A stretch of 64,000 bases of DNA from Sialis fuliginosa (GCA_961205875.1 OY540814.1:6492993-6556992); one strand, 5' to 3'; counted from the first letter of the stretch, positions 47,906-60,598 are shown. Translations and numbers: made by a program. Notes: generated by a model from the letters alone, not told the origin.

Positions 47906-49851
47906 TTCTCACTACGATTTATAAAAAAGAGTTATTTAACATTTTTTATTAATGTTTATATCAAGTAAGTTATTACTAACCTGAGAAATTTATTAGTCAA
48001 CTTAATATTTATTCAACTTACATTAAGCATTCAAAGCGGGCGATTACATCGCTTAACGGGAAGTTATGTTAATTATTGTTATATTTTGAAGATAATTTAT
48101 ATTTAAAAAAAAATATATTTCACAAAATTAAATTTTTATTTTGATCTAACTTCAATGAAATATTCATGATATGATTATTTAAATTATACCCATAAATATA
48201 CTGAAATCAGTTATATATTAGAAAATAATCGAACGCTGATACTCGCGCGTCGTCACCTAAACAAATTAATATTTCGTAAAGTTTTCATATGTTCATAAAT
48301 TTTTAAAGTGATATGTACTCAAGAATGACTAAGCTATAACATATATTTTTATTTTTATAATTCAGAGTTGACATGTCCCCCAAATTTTCAATTTAAATTT
48401 AGAAATAAATAAAAATTATTTAAACAAAAATTTTGTGCAGCGAAATATTTTTTAAAATAAATTTCATATATTTTTCCACAAAATAGATCTTTTGTAGTTT
48501 TACCCTATCTTTGATAGTTTTTGAGATATTTCGTTTTCAATAAAAGTACGCCAAATTTTCAAAAGTCGATATTTTTAGGGGGAGATCTTATTTTGATCTC
48601 TAAGTACCGTTAAAAATCTTCTCTAAACTAATACTAAAACATATGTAAAAATCAAAAAAATCGGCGATGACAACCAAAAAAGTGTATAGTTATTTATGGA
48701 ATTGCCGATCTGTATATCACAGACTAAATAAGTTTTCTATATTTTAACAGGGATGCACTGATAACGACTTTGAACGCAAATATGGGTTAAAATCTATAAA
48801 AAAAACTATAATTACATACAGAGACTTAAGGATCATCTGTAGAGTAATCTGTAGCGGCACAGCGCTCATGTGTTCAACTAGAGTTGCAGATTTGCACAGT
48901 AAGATTTAGGGTCGCTTTAAACGGCGTTATACCTCGCCGTGGAGGTGGAGGTGGTGCGAGATCCATGCCAGCTCTGAAGAAGCGATATCGTCTCTTCACG
49001 GTTACACACCGCACACTCGCGACTTGCTTGTCCCCGGATTGTGCGGCGTTCAGAATCTGCGAGCTGAATCGTTGTTTAGGTAGATATGTTGATTAATTAA
49101 TATTGTTTTAAGGTTATTCGATCGTTAGAGCAATGTATAGATAAAAGTCTAAAAATTTAAAATGTTATTTATGGGTAGCTTATATATTTTACTATTTAAA
49201 AAAAAAATATTGGACGTATGGTTTTTGAGTAACTGGATATTAAAAATAGATTTTTTAATATATGGTAAATGAGATAACTCACCAGAAGTGCTCTATTTAC
49301 AGAGACGTTTCAAATACTGATTATTCGAAACTTTAATCCTTTTAAATACTATAAAAATTATAAAATACATACATTCACGTGTAGTTTCAGAATCAGGTTT
49401 ATTTAAAGTAATGACAAACTAGTAAGATAACACTCTGCCATGATAGCATTGGTAAAGACGCATCCGTAAAAGTAATAGAGTACGACCTACAGACAAACAA
49501 CGTGTGCAAGTAGTACAAGTGCAAAAGATTACAGTTGGCGAGGCCATAGTATATATTAAAGATAAAGTCGATATGTACTGTGGAAAAGAGATAGCGAGTT
49601 GGGAATATATATATTTCTATTCGCTGTTGCACAATCTTGTGTATGAGATATACTGCGGTCTCCAAATTATATTTAATTTTTTACTTTTAATTCTATTAAA
49701 TGTACATGAAACTCATTTGCAAGATAAAGAAGTACCTACTCTTAGTTTATAGTACTTATATATACTTGTGCGATTAAATTATTATACAATCTATTGAATA
49801 TTATATAAGTTTTTGTGGCAATAAATATTTGATATTCTGAATTTTAGTATT
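47906..49851. other. Noncoding stretch with a GC-raised patch at 48840-49090
   Basis: Mostly AT-rich. The patch carries ccgtggaggtggaggtggtg and an open plus frame (48884-49096, 70 codons) with no family resemblance. The frame pair at 49399-49752 (both strands) is also unrecognised; I do not call either. Confidence 0.35.
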
Positions 49852-50045
49852 TAAATATGTTAAATATGACATAAAATTAATTAATGAAATGGACGTATAT
49901 TTGTGTTTTTATTTAAAATGAAGTAATTACGAGTATATAAGCTCCGTCCTAGATAAGATAAGATAACCGATTATGTTTGTTTTAATATTATCGAATCTGT
50001 TGTAAGCGATTCTGAAGTCCATAGTACATATGTACCGTTTTTTCA
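49852..50045 (+). repeat. Duplicated segment R4, copy 2
   Basis: Counterpart of 34985-35185, with an extra insertion of about 50 bp. No peptide-like gene could be found downstream of it, unlike copy 1. Confidence 0.5.
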
Positions 50046-50849
50046 TTATTAAAAAATATAGTATTAGTTCGATTTAAATAAAGTTGTTCTTGAGTTTTAT
50101 TCTCAGTCGAATGTTACTGCGGTATTTCCAGAGATATAATTAAAATATGTATGTATGTATGTACAATGCAGGATAGACAATTGAATGTAAAATACAATTC
50201 AGTATCAGCTAATTAATAAAAGCAATGTACGTATAGAAGACAATGTTATCAGAAAATCCACATCGAACTCGTTTCTATTACAGTCTTCTATACAAACGTG
50301 GTGTCTTTGTTAACCCCTTTGCACCACGGTGGGGGTTAAGCAGCGATGTGGCCACCCTAATATTCACGCAAATAAATTATTAGTTTAATGAGCAGGGCAA
50401 TTATTGCTACAAGTTTCGCAGTCTTACACTCCATGAAATCATATTTCTCCGAAATTCCTTGATATGCGACCGATCCAGCCAGGGATGTGCTCGACGGTAA
50501 ATATTTGATAGAGATCTGTTTCCAGGCGGATTATAATATTAAGTGCCATTAAGGGAAGATTAACATGATCGGTTATGGTTCATTTATAATTAGATATATA
50601 TCGTCGATGCATGCATGTATCATACATATGTACTTAGGTATGTATTCATGCCCGATAATATTATATTTAATATAATATTTACATGATTATTCGATTCAAT
50701 ACTGGTTGTATTTTTTAACTTCATTACACCTGCACCGTTACAATTATATTCTGAAGCAACTCTTTATCAATGATGTACCGTTATTGGCGTTATTTTAGCA
50801 ACCCATTCTTTACCAAAAACAATTTAAAGTACCGTTATCTTATCTAGTA
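50046..50849. other. Noncoding stretch
   Basis: No gene seen. It contains a short (atgt)n tract at about 50147 and a more balanced stretch at 50290-50480 (ccctttgcaccacggtgggg). Confidence 0.4.
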
Positions 50850-51043
50850 CAGCGGCTCTTAAACTTACATAGTCTAGGGACCCCCTTTTGACAGAAAATC
50901 ATAAAAGGTTGTTATATACTAATTTATCATTGGTAAACAGAGATGTAAAAGTACTTTTATTTATGCCAAACATGTTTCACGGACCCCCGGAAAAAATTCC
51001 ACGGACCCCCGGGGGTCCGTGGATCCTAGTTTAAAATCCGCTG
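50850..51043. mobile_element. Short hAT MITE (194 bp) with exact 8-bp duplication
   Basis: It runs from cagcggctcttaaac to gtttaaaatccgctg with atctagta duplicated at 50842-50849 and 51044-51051. The interior has two ggacccccgg blocks forming a small palindrome (ccacggacccccgggggtcc). hAT superfamily by end motif and duplication length. Confidence 0.9.
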
Positions 51044-51162
51044 ATCTAGTATATTATATAAAATAATTAAGCAATTAAAATTAGTCTTAATAAAATTTTC
51101 GAGCATGAAAGTATATCGAGAAATCATATTTAAAAAATGGCTTGACACGGGTGATTAATTTA

Positions 51163-51352
51163 TATTTTCTGATGAGAAGTTATTTGTTCTGAAGTAATCC
51201 CACAACTCCCAGTACCTATGACAGAGTTTGGTCTGCTAGGGTTGAGGACATCCTGAAAGACAGAAGAGACGTTCCAAGATTCTAGAATGCTGCGTCGGTC
51301 ATGGTTTGGGGTGTCATCAGCCCAAGAGGCAAATTACCCTTAATTTTAATTG
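51163..51352 (+). pseudogene. Tc1/mariner-superfamily transposase relic
   Basis: Frame one gives FSDEKLFVLK, a stop, then SHNSQ. After a shift, YDRVWSARVEDILKDRRDVP, a stop, and NAASVMVWGVISPRGKLPL follow. FSDEK with the first strongly conserved Asp and the VMVWGVIS-GKLPL block are characteristic of the catalytic core. Two stops and a frameshift make it dead; no ends were identified. Confidence 0.7.
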
Positions 51353-52091
51353 TTAATTAGAGGCATATAAACATGCGTTTTTGTTTATTTAGTTCATATT
51401 AGATAAGAATGAAAAAATATTTTGGTTAAAATCATTCCTAAAGTTAATTTTTTTGGAGTTTTTTTTACCTAAAAATATCCAAGAAAACTGTGATCTCTCG
51501 TAGAAGATAATTTAGTAAAATAATGATAATAACAGCTAGTTGATTACATAAAATGAGTGTATTATTTACCAGTTATAAAGTGGTATTCAGTCTCCTTATT
51601 GAAACTAGCTTGCTGCAAACACCCTACGATACCAGTTTCAATTGTAAAATTTAGGATGCCAGTTCAGGGTTAAAAATCAACTTTACTTATTTATTTTAAA
51701 ATATGAATTTTTCATTCAAAATTCTTTGCGATCGGTCGAAATTAAAGCTGCAATTGGTTGTTTGGTTACCCCTGTTATACATAATTATCTATTATAAAAT
51801 AATTCTGGTTCACCTTTGATTTTAAAAATTCTGTCGATTAATTTAACTTATAATTTTTACAATTTTCATTTTTTTATATTTTATTCGAAAATTTTAATTA
51901 TCTTAATGCCCTGCACCCCTGTTTAGTTGCAACAGTGCGGCGTGGGCGTCTCAGAGCGTCACTGTGCATACTTTGGGAAACCCTGTACTAATATAAATAC
52001 AAATAAGTTTGTTAAAATAAGTCACTTTGGCTTTTGAAATAAAATACAATACTTGGATAAATAAATTTGAACAACGTGAACCAAAATCATC

Positions 52092-52292
52092 ATGTCGCAG
52101 TTTGCGTCATCGATACGGGGTGGGATTAGTGTTAATCTCAACCAGTGTTATCAATCAGCTTTTGGGGCCGTTAGTGTCTGTGTGGTGGCAGCTCTACCTC
52201 CGGTAATTGCTAACGGGGATCATGGTCATAACTACACACGGCCTATCCACTGTCACTCGTACATCCATCGTGTCCATTATGATTGTTATTAA
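52092..52292 (+). CDS. Unrecognised small open frame (doubtful)
   Basis: A 66-codon frame, more GC-rich than its surroundings, begins ATGTCGCAG in an ATCATC context. The product has a hydrophobic centre (AFGAVSVCVVAALPPVIA, about 24-41) and a His/Tyr/Cys-rich end (HCHSYIHRVHYDCY). No family is recognised. No TATA box or initiator was found at a good distance. It could be a real micro-exon, or chance. Overlapping frames on both strands (52194-52422) count against coding. Confidence 0.15.
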   Translation: MSQFASSIRGGISVNLNQCYQSAFGAVSVCVVAALPPVIANGDHGHNYTRPIHCHSYIHRVHYDCY

Positions 52293-52506
52293 TACGGTGA
52301 CATGTGTTAATAATGTTTGTGGAGGGGGTGTACGATTGTTGTTATGTTTAGTCAGATTTGTATTGGGGTGTTTGTTTTTCAAATTTATTGTTAAGATATG
52401 TATCGCTCAAAATTTAATTTAATAAATTAATCTAGTAAGATACTGAAACCAGTCTTTTGTTAGATCATACCAAATGTTGGATTCTTGTTTAATTAAATTT
52501 ACTATA

Positions 52507-53053
52507 GGGTCGAGCGGGGTAAATATGAAACACCAAAAAAATGGGGTAAAAGTGAAACAAGCTTGCAACTAAATAACTAATTTGTTTATAAGAGAATTAT
52601 AAAAACTTACATCATCATTAAAGGTTTGTTAAAGCGATCTGAAAATATGAATTGCCTAATAAGTGATGTGTCACCCTTACAGATTTCCCTGTTAGTCGAT
52701 ATCAAAACACATAACTTTCTGTATAGCTCAGATTTTAATTAAAGTTACAATTTCACATTGGTATGCCACAAAGAAGATAAATAAAAGTTGCCTTTGTAGC
52801 TTTTCTTTTAATTTTTCGAGAAATATTTTCCATTAGAGGCCTGTTTCACTTTTTCCCAAATTAGAGGATAAAAATGAAACACGCTTTTTTCATTTTTAAA
52901 GTCCGTGTTGTATCGTACAGTTCAAATGACGTAAGTATTTAAAATGGTTATTCATAAGCGCATCTAGTAGAAAAAATTAAAATATGAATTATCGTTAACT
53001 GTCAAAAAACATGAAAGATTTGTATTTTGTTTCACTTTTACCCTAGTTAACCC
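52507..53053. mobile_element. TA-flanked MITE family M1, copy 2 (547 bp, inverted)
   Basis: Begins gggtcgagcggggtaaatat and ends near taccctagttaaccc; TA borders at 52505-52506 and 53054-53055. Reverse orientation and shorter than copy 1 (it lacks one gtgaaacaggtaaggg block). Confidence 0.8.
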
Positions 53054-53794
53054 TATAAGAAATATTTGTTGATATTTGATTACTGCCATTACTGAACTAT
53101 CATCTATACACTAACTGTAAAACAGCATAATTTGAAGACAATCAGCCAATGGGTGTCAAAATGGTGAACATTTAAACTAATAATTAATATAATCTACGAG
53201 TATTTATTAATTATTATATTACCATAGCATCTACTTTACATTTCAAATTTTACGATTCTTTATTTTATAACTTTTGTGTCGTAGTGTTATCATTTTGTAA
53301 TCTTTAGCAAGTGCCCATCACTGAGTAAGCATTACTGGTTTTACTTTATCCATTACTGGAACAAAATAAAAAGCTATAATAAAAAAAACTATATTTGTGA
53401 ACTTTGATAATTAAATTAATTTAATAAAGAGGTATTTGTTTTATTAGTAACATGAGTTCATGGGCATTAGAAAAAAGAAGCCCATCAATCCCAAAAAACA
53501 GTATTTCTTGCTCTTAAAGAGACCAGCACCTTATTTTAGAGTATAAGTATTGAGATACATGTTATTTTTCTAAAAATAAATTGCTGATGATAACTCAAAT
53601 ATAAAGGCTAAAACATTAGTATTAAATGGAATTGATTGCTTTTATATCTGAACTGTAAGCATGTGTTCCTTTTACATAAAAAATAAATTACATAAAGTAT
53701 AGGTACTGAATGGCAACACATTGATTCTTTTTCTTCAGAGTTAAATAAATATATTCTATGTACAAAAAAGTGTGAGGAACTCAAATTATTAAGG
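53054..53794. other. AT-rich noncoding stretch
   Basis: No gene or element recognised. Confidence 0.45.
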
Positions 53795-54115
53795 GGGAAC
53801 ATATGAGTAAACGGCGGAAAAAAGGTGAATTTTGGGAATTATTATCTCAAAAACTATTTGATTAATTTTATCCAGGTTTATTTTATTCTAAAGTATATAG
53901 ATTGAGGTATGTTTATAATTTTTTTTATGAGTATACAATAAACATATATGTATCAATTGGGAGCGTAACTGTTGTGGCTGGCGTAATGTCGATGCAGGTT
54001 TTTGACTATTATTTTTTAATGTTGCTGATTCTATGAAACAATTTAATTGGTTTCTAATAAAAAAACTCAACAATAAGATTTTAGTGCTACCATTTGCCAA
54101 AGAATTGAAAAATTT
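53795..54115. repeat. Repeat R5, copy 1
   Basis: Shares gtgaattttgggaattatta, tctcaaaaactatttg and gggagcg...tggc blocks with 59957-60090. The left end has gaacatatgagtaaacggcg. The minus frame 53888-54100 lies inside and is not called. Confidence 0.5.
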
Positions 54116-56570
54116 TACTTTTTTATGGCGACAATCGATACAAACGGCTTTACAAAAATAAAGGTTTTACAAAAAATTTTATTGTTAATCAAACACAAGC
54201 ATGCTTCTATTATTAACAATTTAATAAACCAAAAACAATTGAAGATATCAGGTCTTAATTTTCAGTGAATGTTCTGTAATACAGAATGTTTATTTTCAAG
54301 GGGTATCAACTTAAAAAACTTTAAACTTTATTAGTTGTTATAGCTTAAAAAAGTGTATTTTAAGCCATTTTTTCAATACAGCAATTAAACAAATATTTTT
54401 TTTTCAAAATGGAGGTTGTAGGGAATAACTTTTATTTAAAACATTGTTTTGTATAATACTTATTTAGACCACTATTTAGCAAAAATCAGAAAATCTGAAG
54501 AATTTTGCAATTGACCCATGGTTCACTCATGGCACGGACAACTAAAATCCGAGCAAACTTAAGGTATTATTCCATACCACATTTGTAACAAATCCTGTGA
54601 GTATTAACACTATACTCAAAAATAATCTGTTTTAGCCTCCACAGCCTGGACTATTATTATTAGTGACCTTTTTTTCGTCGTTACTTCAATTTTTAATTTT
54701 GTGTTCTACGGCAGTTTGTGAATCAAGCTCATTTTGGGGGGTACCCTGTACCTTTACACCGAGGGCGGACCGCTACCCCCCTTAGTCTGCCACTGGGTAG
54801 GTATATTAAACAGAAGAAAAACAAATAAATTTGAGTACCTACACAAGCAGGTAACTATAAAGAAATAATACGTTATTGTGTAACGTCAAAAAACAATTTC
54901 GCACTGAAAGATTTACTCAACGTAAAAAACGATGGTAAATATGAATCCGGCACAAATCGTAGTAAAAGTGTACACCTTCGGAAATGATTTGCACTGTAGC
55001 AATCTCGTATATAATATTTTATACAACGTTCCATGAGATCTTTCATACATAATCTTTCCTGGAAACTTCATGGGAGAAATTCAAATCTTCTCGAAGTATT
55101 CCTAAATCTGTCGAAGGCCGGGTACTCTTTTTGACAGCAGGCAGTATTTTAGAAGTGTTTCTCAATATTTTTATCTACATCGTCTCGTTCGCAGTTCTAC
55201 TTAAATGTTCCATTCATCCTTCGTTATCGGTATCAGGGGCATGATAAAACAGGGGTTTACAATTTTTTCTGGTGAACGACGTAGTTAAGAATCTGAGTTA
55301 TGAATATGTATTTAAAAATATGTCATGACTGAATCGTTCTGTAATGTATTTATTGGATTCGTATTTTAGTGCGATATGATATGGCATCCACTTTCGTTAT
55401 TTATGTGCATACATATTGATTATTGGCTTTATTGAAATGCTATGAATAAATATATTTATTACGGTTATATATTTTCAATTAATTTGTTGAAAAGTAACAT
55501 CTATGTGACAAATTAAATCAATTTTTTAATAATGGGTATTATTGTAAAAATTTGGTGATTTGTCCATTTTTTTAACTATCTTAATATTTATTATAATTAC
55601 ACCAAAATGATTTTCTATACTAGTCTATATGAAAGGTTATTACAACTATCATTGCAAGTTTAAACGAGACGAGACTATGTTAATTTTTATGAAATGAGAT
55701 TGATTTTTGTATATGTCTCGTCGAGAATGTTGGTTTAACAGATTACAAATAATAAGTATTTATACATGATTTTAGGGTCGTGTAAGTTGCATTGTAAATA
55801 ATATTTATCATAAATTAAGATTTTGAATTTTAATTAAAAGAAAATTTTAAACCGCATGAGACAATTTTCGGCCTTGGTCTTGATCACGTAAAGAGACGAG
55901 ACCAAGATGTAACTCGTCGTCTAATTGAAAAGACTTTGATTTACATATTGATCTAAACAGTAAAATATAAAGAAATAAATTTGAAAATTTAAAAACAGAA
56001 GAATAAATATTATATTGACGGTTTTGTTCAACGTCGCTTATCTTCGGAGAGAACGACAACTCTTTGACGTTACACACGCACACACACACCCATCCTACCC
56101 CACACACATACACGACTGACTCTTGCGTCATGTACGCCCATTAAGTTTTAAATTAAATTGTAATCGTGATTTGTAGTGTCTATATCATATCTTTTGTAAT
56201 TATTATATTTTGTTGCGTGAATTACGGTCTGTGTAAAATGATTTACATGCGGGGTTTAATGTAGTTAGAATTAATGATAAATGTGTACGTGGAATAGAAA
56301 GTAAATTAATTTGAGGCTAAAAGAGACGTTTTCGTACGAATTCATAGTCGGAATATGGTCTTAAAACATGAAATGGTTATTTATAATGATATTAACTATG
56401 CTAATGACAAATTTGGGAGTATAAACGAATTACGAAAGGTATAATATTTACTATTTCTGCGCTCATTAATAATTTTATAATTTTATAAAAAAGTTACTAT
56501 GGTACAAGGTCCAAAAATGGCCAGTTTTTGTTTTAATAATTAAGTTTTAGTCCAGGAACATTAGGTTTTC
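54116..56570. other. Noncoding stretch with a transposon terminus and a (ca)n tract
   Basis: The stretch ccccccttagtctgccactg ending at about 54794 looks like a lone hAT terminus. A (ca)n tract is at 56073-56108. The minus frame 55847-56131 runs through that tract and is rejected. Nothing else is readable. Confidence 0.4.
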
Positions 56571-57259
56571 ACTGGGGAAACATTCGCAAGGAGCTGAATT
56601 TTTGTATACACCTTCATTTTGTCTTTGTAAATAAGGCACCAAAAGTCCCCAATAATCCCATGCGAGCATACTTTTTTACAGTCCACAAAAGGTGTTAACA
56701 ATTAGTTTTAAGTAAATATTTCTGTATCTATTAGTTCTGTGACTAAAATAGTTATTATCAAATATAAAGTTTAGAAAATTACCTTTGAAATTTTATTCAA
56801 ATATGATTTAAAATGAAAAAAATAGATTATATAGATATACCGCCTATTTTTACAATACGTAAAAGGGTAAAATGGCGACATTTTGAGAAGTAACTATTCA
56901 TTTTTATTTTTTTTATGTTTTTAATCTTTCGTTATCTATACAATAAAAAAATTTGTTTTGACTCAATTCTGCTACCGATGGTAATAACATGTGTACTGAA
57001 GGTACACAGCAAATTTAAAGTCAATCGGTTTAGTAGATCTTGTGATATTATGGCAGCCATTTTCAGTTTTCAGTTTCGAGAAAAACGCGTTCAAAGTTTA
57101 TATTAAGCTGGTTATTCAATGCTACGAATCATCTTCAAATCGCTGTAAACTCCGTCAGTTTTTGGAATTGAGGTATAAGGTTTTGAACACATATTTTTGA
57201 AACCCTGACAAAATGAAGGTGTATACAAAAAATCAGCTCCTTGCGAATTTTTCCCCAGT
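56571..57259. mobile_element. Inverted-repeat element with 53-bp termini
   Basis: The terminal repeats start actggggaaacattcgcaag (left) and actggggaaaaattcgcaag (right, reversed) and run on to gacaaaatg over about 53 bp. The interior has a 63-codon frame (56915-57106) with no known relatives. Class not determined; duplication length unclear. Confidence 0.65.
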
Positions 57260-57320
57260 CACATCTATTTTTTGTCTAAATGTACTGGTATACTCTACGT
57301 ATTATTAAAATTATTATGTA

Positions 57321-57487
57321 CACGGAAAAAATATACTGCAAGAATTACAGTGTTTCCTGTCTATCCCGGATAGTAAGCGAAAATATATAATATTTTACTG
57401 TATGAAACTGCAATAATTATATGTTTTCGCTTACTATCCGGGATAGACAGGAAAAACTATAATTCTTACAGTATATATTTTTCCGTG
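57321..57487. mobile_element. Near-perfect 167-bp hairpin MITE
   Basis: Arms of about 70 bp (from cacggaaaaaatatactg, through the ctgtctatcccggatag block, to ttcgct-type sequence) are reverse complements around a loop of about 30 bp. TA is present at both borders (57319-57320 and 57488-57489). Very short and regular, so a transcript would form a long hairpin. Confidence 0.85.
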
Positions 57488-57834
57488 TATAAAACATGCA
57501 GAAATAATTTTTAGTGAAATTTATAATAATATGTAGTGTCCCTTTGTATCTATGTATTTCTTATAAAATTCATACTAAATCAATATTTACAATAAGGTTG
57601 CCAATTACCACAAATCTCAATATTTATCTAGAATAACATTAAAAAGAAACATATTTAAATAGGATACTTACTGTTTTGATTGATGAATATTTTTCTGGCT
57701 TAAAATCAATAGGTTTTTCAAACAGCTGTATATTTATTGAAAGTAATTAAGGAAATTTATTTAATAAACGACGCTAACAACTAATTATAAGTGTGATGAT
57801 TTTTAAAAGAAATTGAAATTGTATACATAAAGAT

Positions 57835-58145
57835 CAGGGCTTCGAACCGGAACTGACCGAAAACCGTTATTTTTTGCCGGAACGATAACTGGAACCGAAC
57901 CGAAACAAAAACTCGTTTTTTTCGGTTCGGTACATGTTAAAATACGCGCGTTAACATGATCTTATTTCTCACTTCAGTTGCCGTTCGGGCTATCATACAA
58001 GTACCGTAAAATGTTTTAAATTATGGTAGAAAATAAATTTTTAATAAAAATAATTTGTTTTTGTTTTTAATCACTCGGAGCTGAATCGAAAACCGGAAAA
58101 ACCGTTATTTTTTTGGAACGAAAAAAATAACGGTTCGAAGCCCTG
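57835..58145. mobile_element. hAT MITE family H1, copy D (inverted)
   Basis: From cagggcttcgaaccgg to cggttcgaagccctg with the exact 8-bp duplication ataaagat (57827-57834 and 58146-58153). The internal order is opposite to that of copies A to C. Confidence 0.9.
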
Positions 58146-58153
58146 ATAAAGAT

Positions 58154-59956
58154 ATTCAATTAAATAAAGAAGTTATTCTGAGAATTGAACAGCATTTGAC
58201 GTTTAATACTTGACATTTCTAGTACCACTGCCGTACTAAAGGTACGTGCATATTTGATTTACACTCATAAAGGTTTGGCCAAAGCCATTTGCTACATCAC
58301 ACGAGAGGGGGTATAGGAGATGAGTTTGTTGGCGTCCATCTGAACTACCGTCCGGAGCGTAATTAGCTATCGAGATGCGAATCAGCGCCGTATATAACGG
58401 CTAAGACCATATTACGTCTGCTTTAATTGCCTCGGCGTCACTGCAGTTTTCTATACGATATGTGTACAAGTGTTTTTTACCGCCCTCGTTTGTTTTACCT
58501 TTGCAGCTCTCTAGATTAAAGTGTGCTGAATTTATTCAATGGTTTAATATGTAGATTGAATTAATGAATGTTTCAGGTGAAGGTAATGGGGTTTTTGATA
58601 TTTGTTTGTTTTGTAAAATAATTTGATTAAAATCTTTTGGCAGATTGATTAAAAATATCATATGGCTTATATTCAATGTAAGATTTGGACGTTAGTCCTA
58701 AATTAAGGTCAATATACATAGGCTCAGCTTCGAAGGATAACTTTACAGTAGACTGTCAGTAGAACATCATTATTGTCCTCCGTTCGGGGCAAATAAACGT
58801 TGATATGGTCTTCTTGTATTTTTTTCTCACTCTGAGTTTTTTCCTCTCAGACGCATAGAGTGCATACGAATACATACGCGCGTTTATATGCACAGAACAC
58901 ATATAAAAATGAGACACGCATTTTGACTGCATTTAAAAAAATTATTATGTGGTTATTACGTAGATTATAAATTACAACAGATGCGGGTGCGACGAACATT
59001 TCTATAATTGGTCATAAAAAAAATCAGGAGAAGGTGGTAGACAATTCGACAATAATTATGTCAGGGGCAAGACAATAACAATGAATGGCCATTATATTAA
59101 TCGATTTTTCGGTAGTTTAATCTAGCCAATTAATTATCATTTCTTTGCCAATATTGATAAATAATTAGTAAAATTAATAAATAATATATAGTAAAAAATA
59201 ATATATTTCATGTTGTTTTATAAACTAGAAACAAATTCGATTAGGTATAGAAGTAACAAAAATTATCCCATAGAAATGTTTTTTATTTTTAAATTATATT
59301 ATTTTCATCAAATGAGTTAATTTAAAATATGTTACATACTGTATCGTTAACGAGCAAAAAAGATCATTAACTTCTAGTTACGCCACTGTACAATTGTATA
59401 GTATACTTTACATTTCCACGTTAGTACGTTGAATCATAACATTTCATTAAAAATACCTAACAATAACACTTTCAACAAAATCTCTCCCACTAAATAGTTA
59501 TTACAACTTGTAAAAGTTTTCATCCCTGGCATACTTACACACACATACACACACATAACGCAAAAATAAATACTCCCAGGAATAAACTATACACTAACGC
59601 ACAGTGACGAGGCTAGCGACTTTATCTGAGTATTTTAGTCAAAATTAATAGCGCGTTGTACAATCTGCAAGCGTCCCTCATTGACCGGGTGTGTGTAGGC
59701 TAAATGAACACACGGTTAGACACCGTATCGGTTTTATGACGTCCATCTTGTAATCTGGCTTGTATAACGGCCGGTCATCCTCGACAACGTGCCTGCGTCC
59801 ACTTATATCGCTTTGGAACATAAACGTGCCTAATATGTTACAGCGATTCTCAAACAACTGTGTTCAGTAAAGGTTAAAGTCGTGTTCGTAGATTGTTTTG
59901 TATTTTGTTTTGTATCCAGTACTGACGTTATTATTTTGGATGTCTTAAGTCTTAAA
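58154..59956. other. Noncoding stretch with GC-raised patches
   Basis: Patches at 58270-58480 (cacgagagggggtatagg, accgtccggagcgtaat) and 59600-59830 (cagtgacgaggctagcg, cggccggtcatcctcg). No coding frame found. Confidence 0.35.
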
Positions 59957-60090
59957 GGGTGACATATGAGTAGATGGTGGAAAAAATAGGTGAATTTTGG
60001 GAATTATTATCTCAAAAACTATTTGTTTTATTCTAAATGAATAAATATCGACTGGGAGCGCTGCTCTCGTGATTGGCGTAGAACATGTAC
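59957..60090. repeat. Repeat R5, copy 2
   Basis: Shorter copy of 53795-54115, with gacatatgagtagatggtgg at its left end and the gtgaattttgggaattatta block. Confidence 0.5.
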
Positions 60091-60324
60091 CTCGACGAGG
60101 TTCCCAGGATTACTAGCAGTTGGTTGATCTGAAACAGAAAATTCATACAGATTCTTGGTAGTTAATGTATGATGCCCTCCGGATATAGGATTTTTTACTT
60201 AATTTTTTTTCAAGTCAGAAGTGTTTGAAATTGTTGAAAAATGAATGTAACGTTCAATCAAGTGCCATTTCGTGATTTTTTTTATTCCTACGTATCGAAG
60301 GACATCATTTTTCGTTTAGTAATA

Positions 60325-60598
60325 GAGATTGGAAAAATAGTTTTTCAACTATAACGTAAAAATGCATTTATTGTAATTTTTATTACATATCTCCACCGTT
60401 TTCAGAAAACTGGTTTGATTGAACACAATTTGGAAGAAACTATTTACAACTACCTTTCCAACTATTTGCGACACTTTTTACTGCTTCGCTTGCACTAATT
60501 ATTATTAAATCGTAAAAAAACTATTTACCAACTATTTTTAGAAAAAAAATTCAACTAGTAACTATTTCATTGAAAATAACAACTATTTTTCCAATCTC
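60325..60598. mobile_element. TA-flanked MITE family M2, short copy (274 bp)
   Basis: Terminal repeats gagattggaaaaatagtt on both ends in inverted order, bordered by TA. Related to 37700-38376. Confidence 0.8.

Noticed and set aside
49399-49752. Overlapping open frames on both strands of about 85 codons
   Set aside because: The plus-strand product looks mildly protein-like, but there is no family match, no promoter and no splice evidence.
55847-56131. Minus-strand open frame with Val/Cys repeats
   Set aside because: The repeats come from a (ca)n microsatellite.
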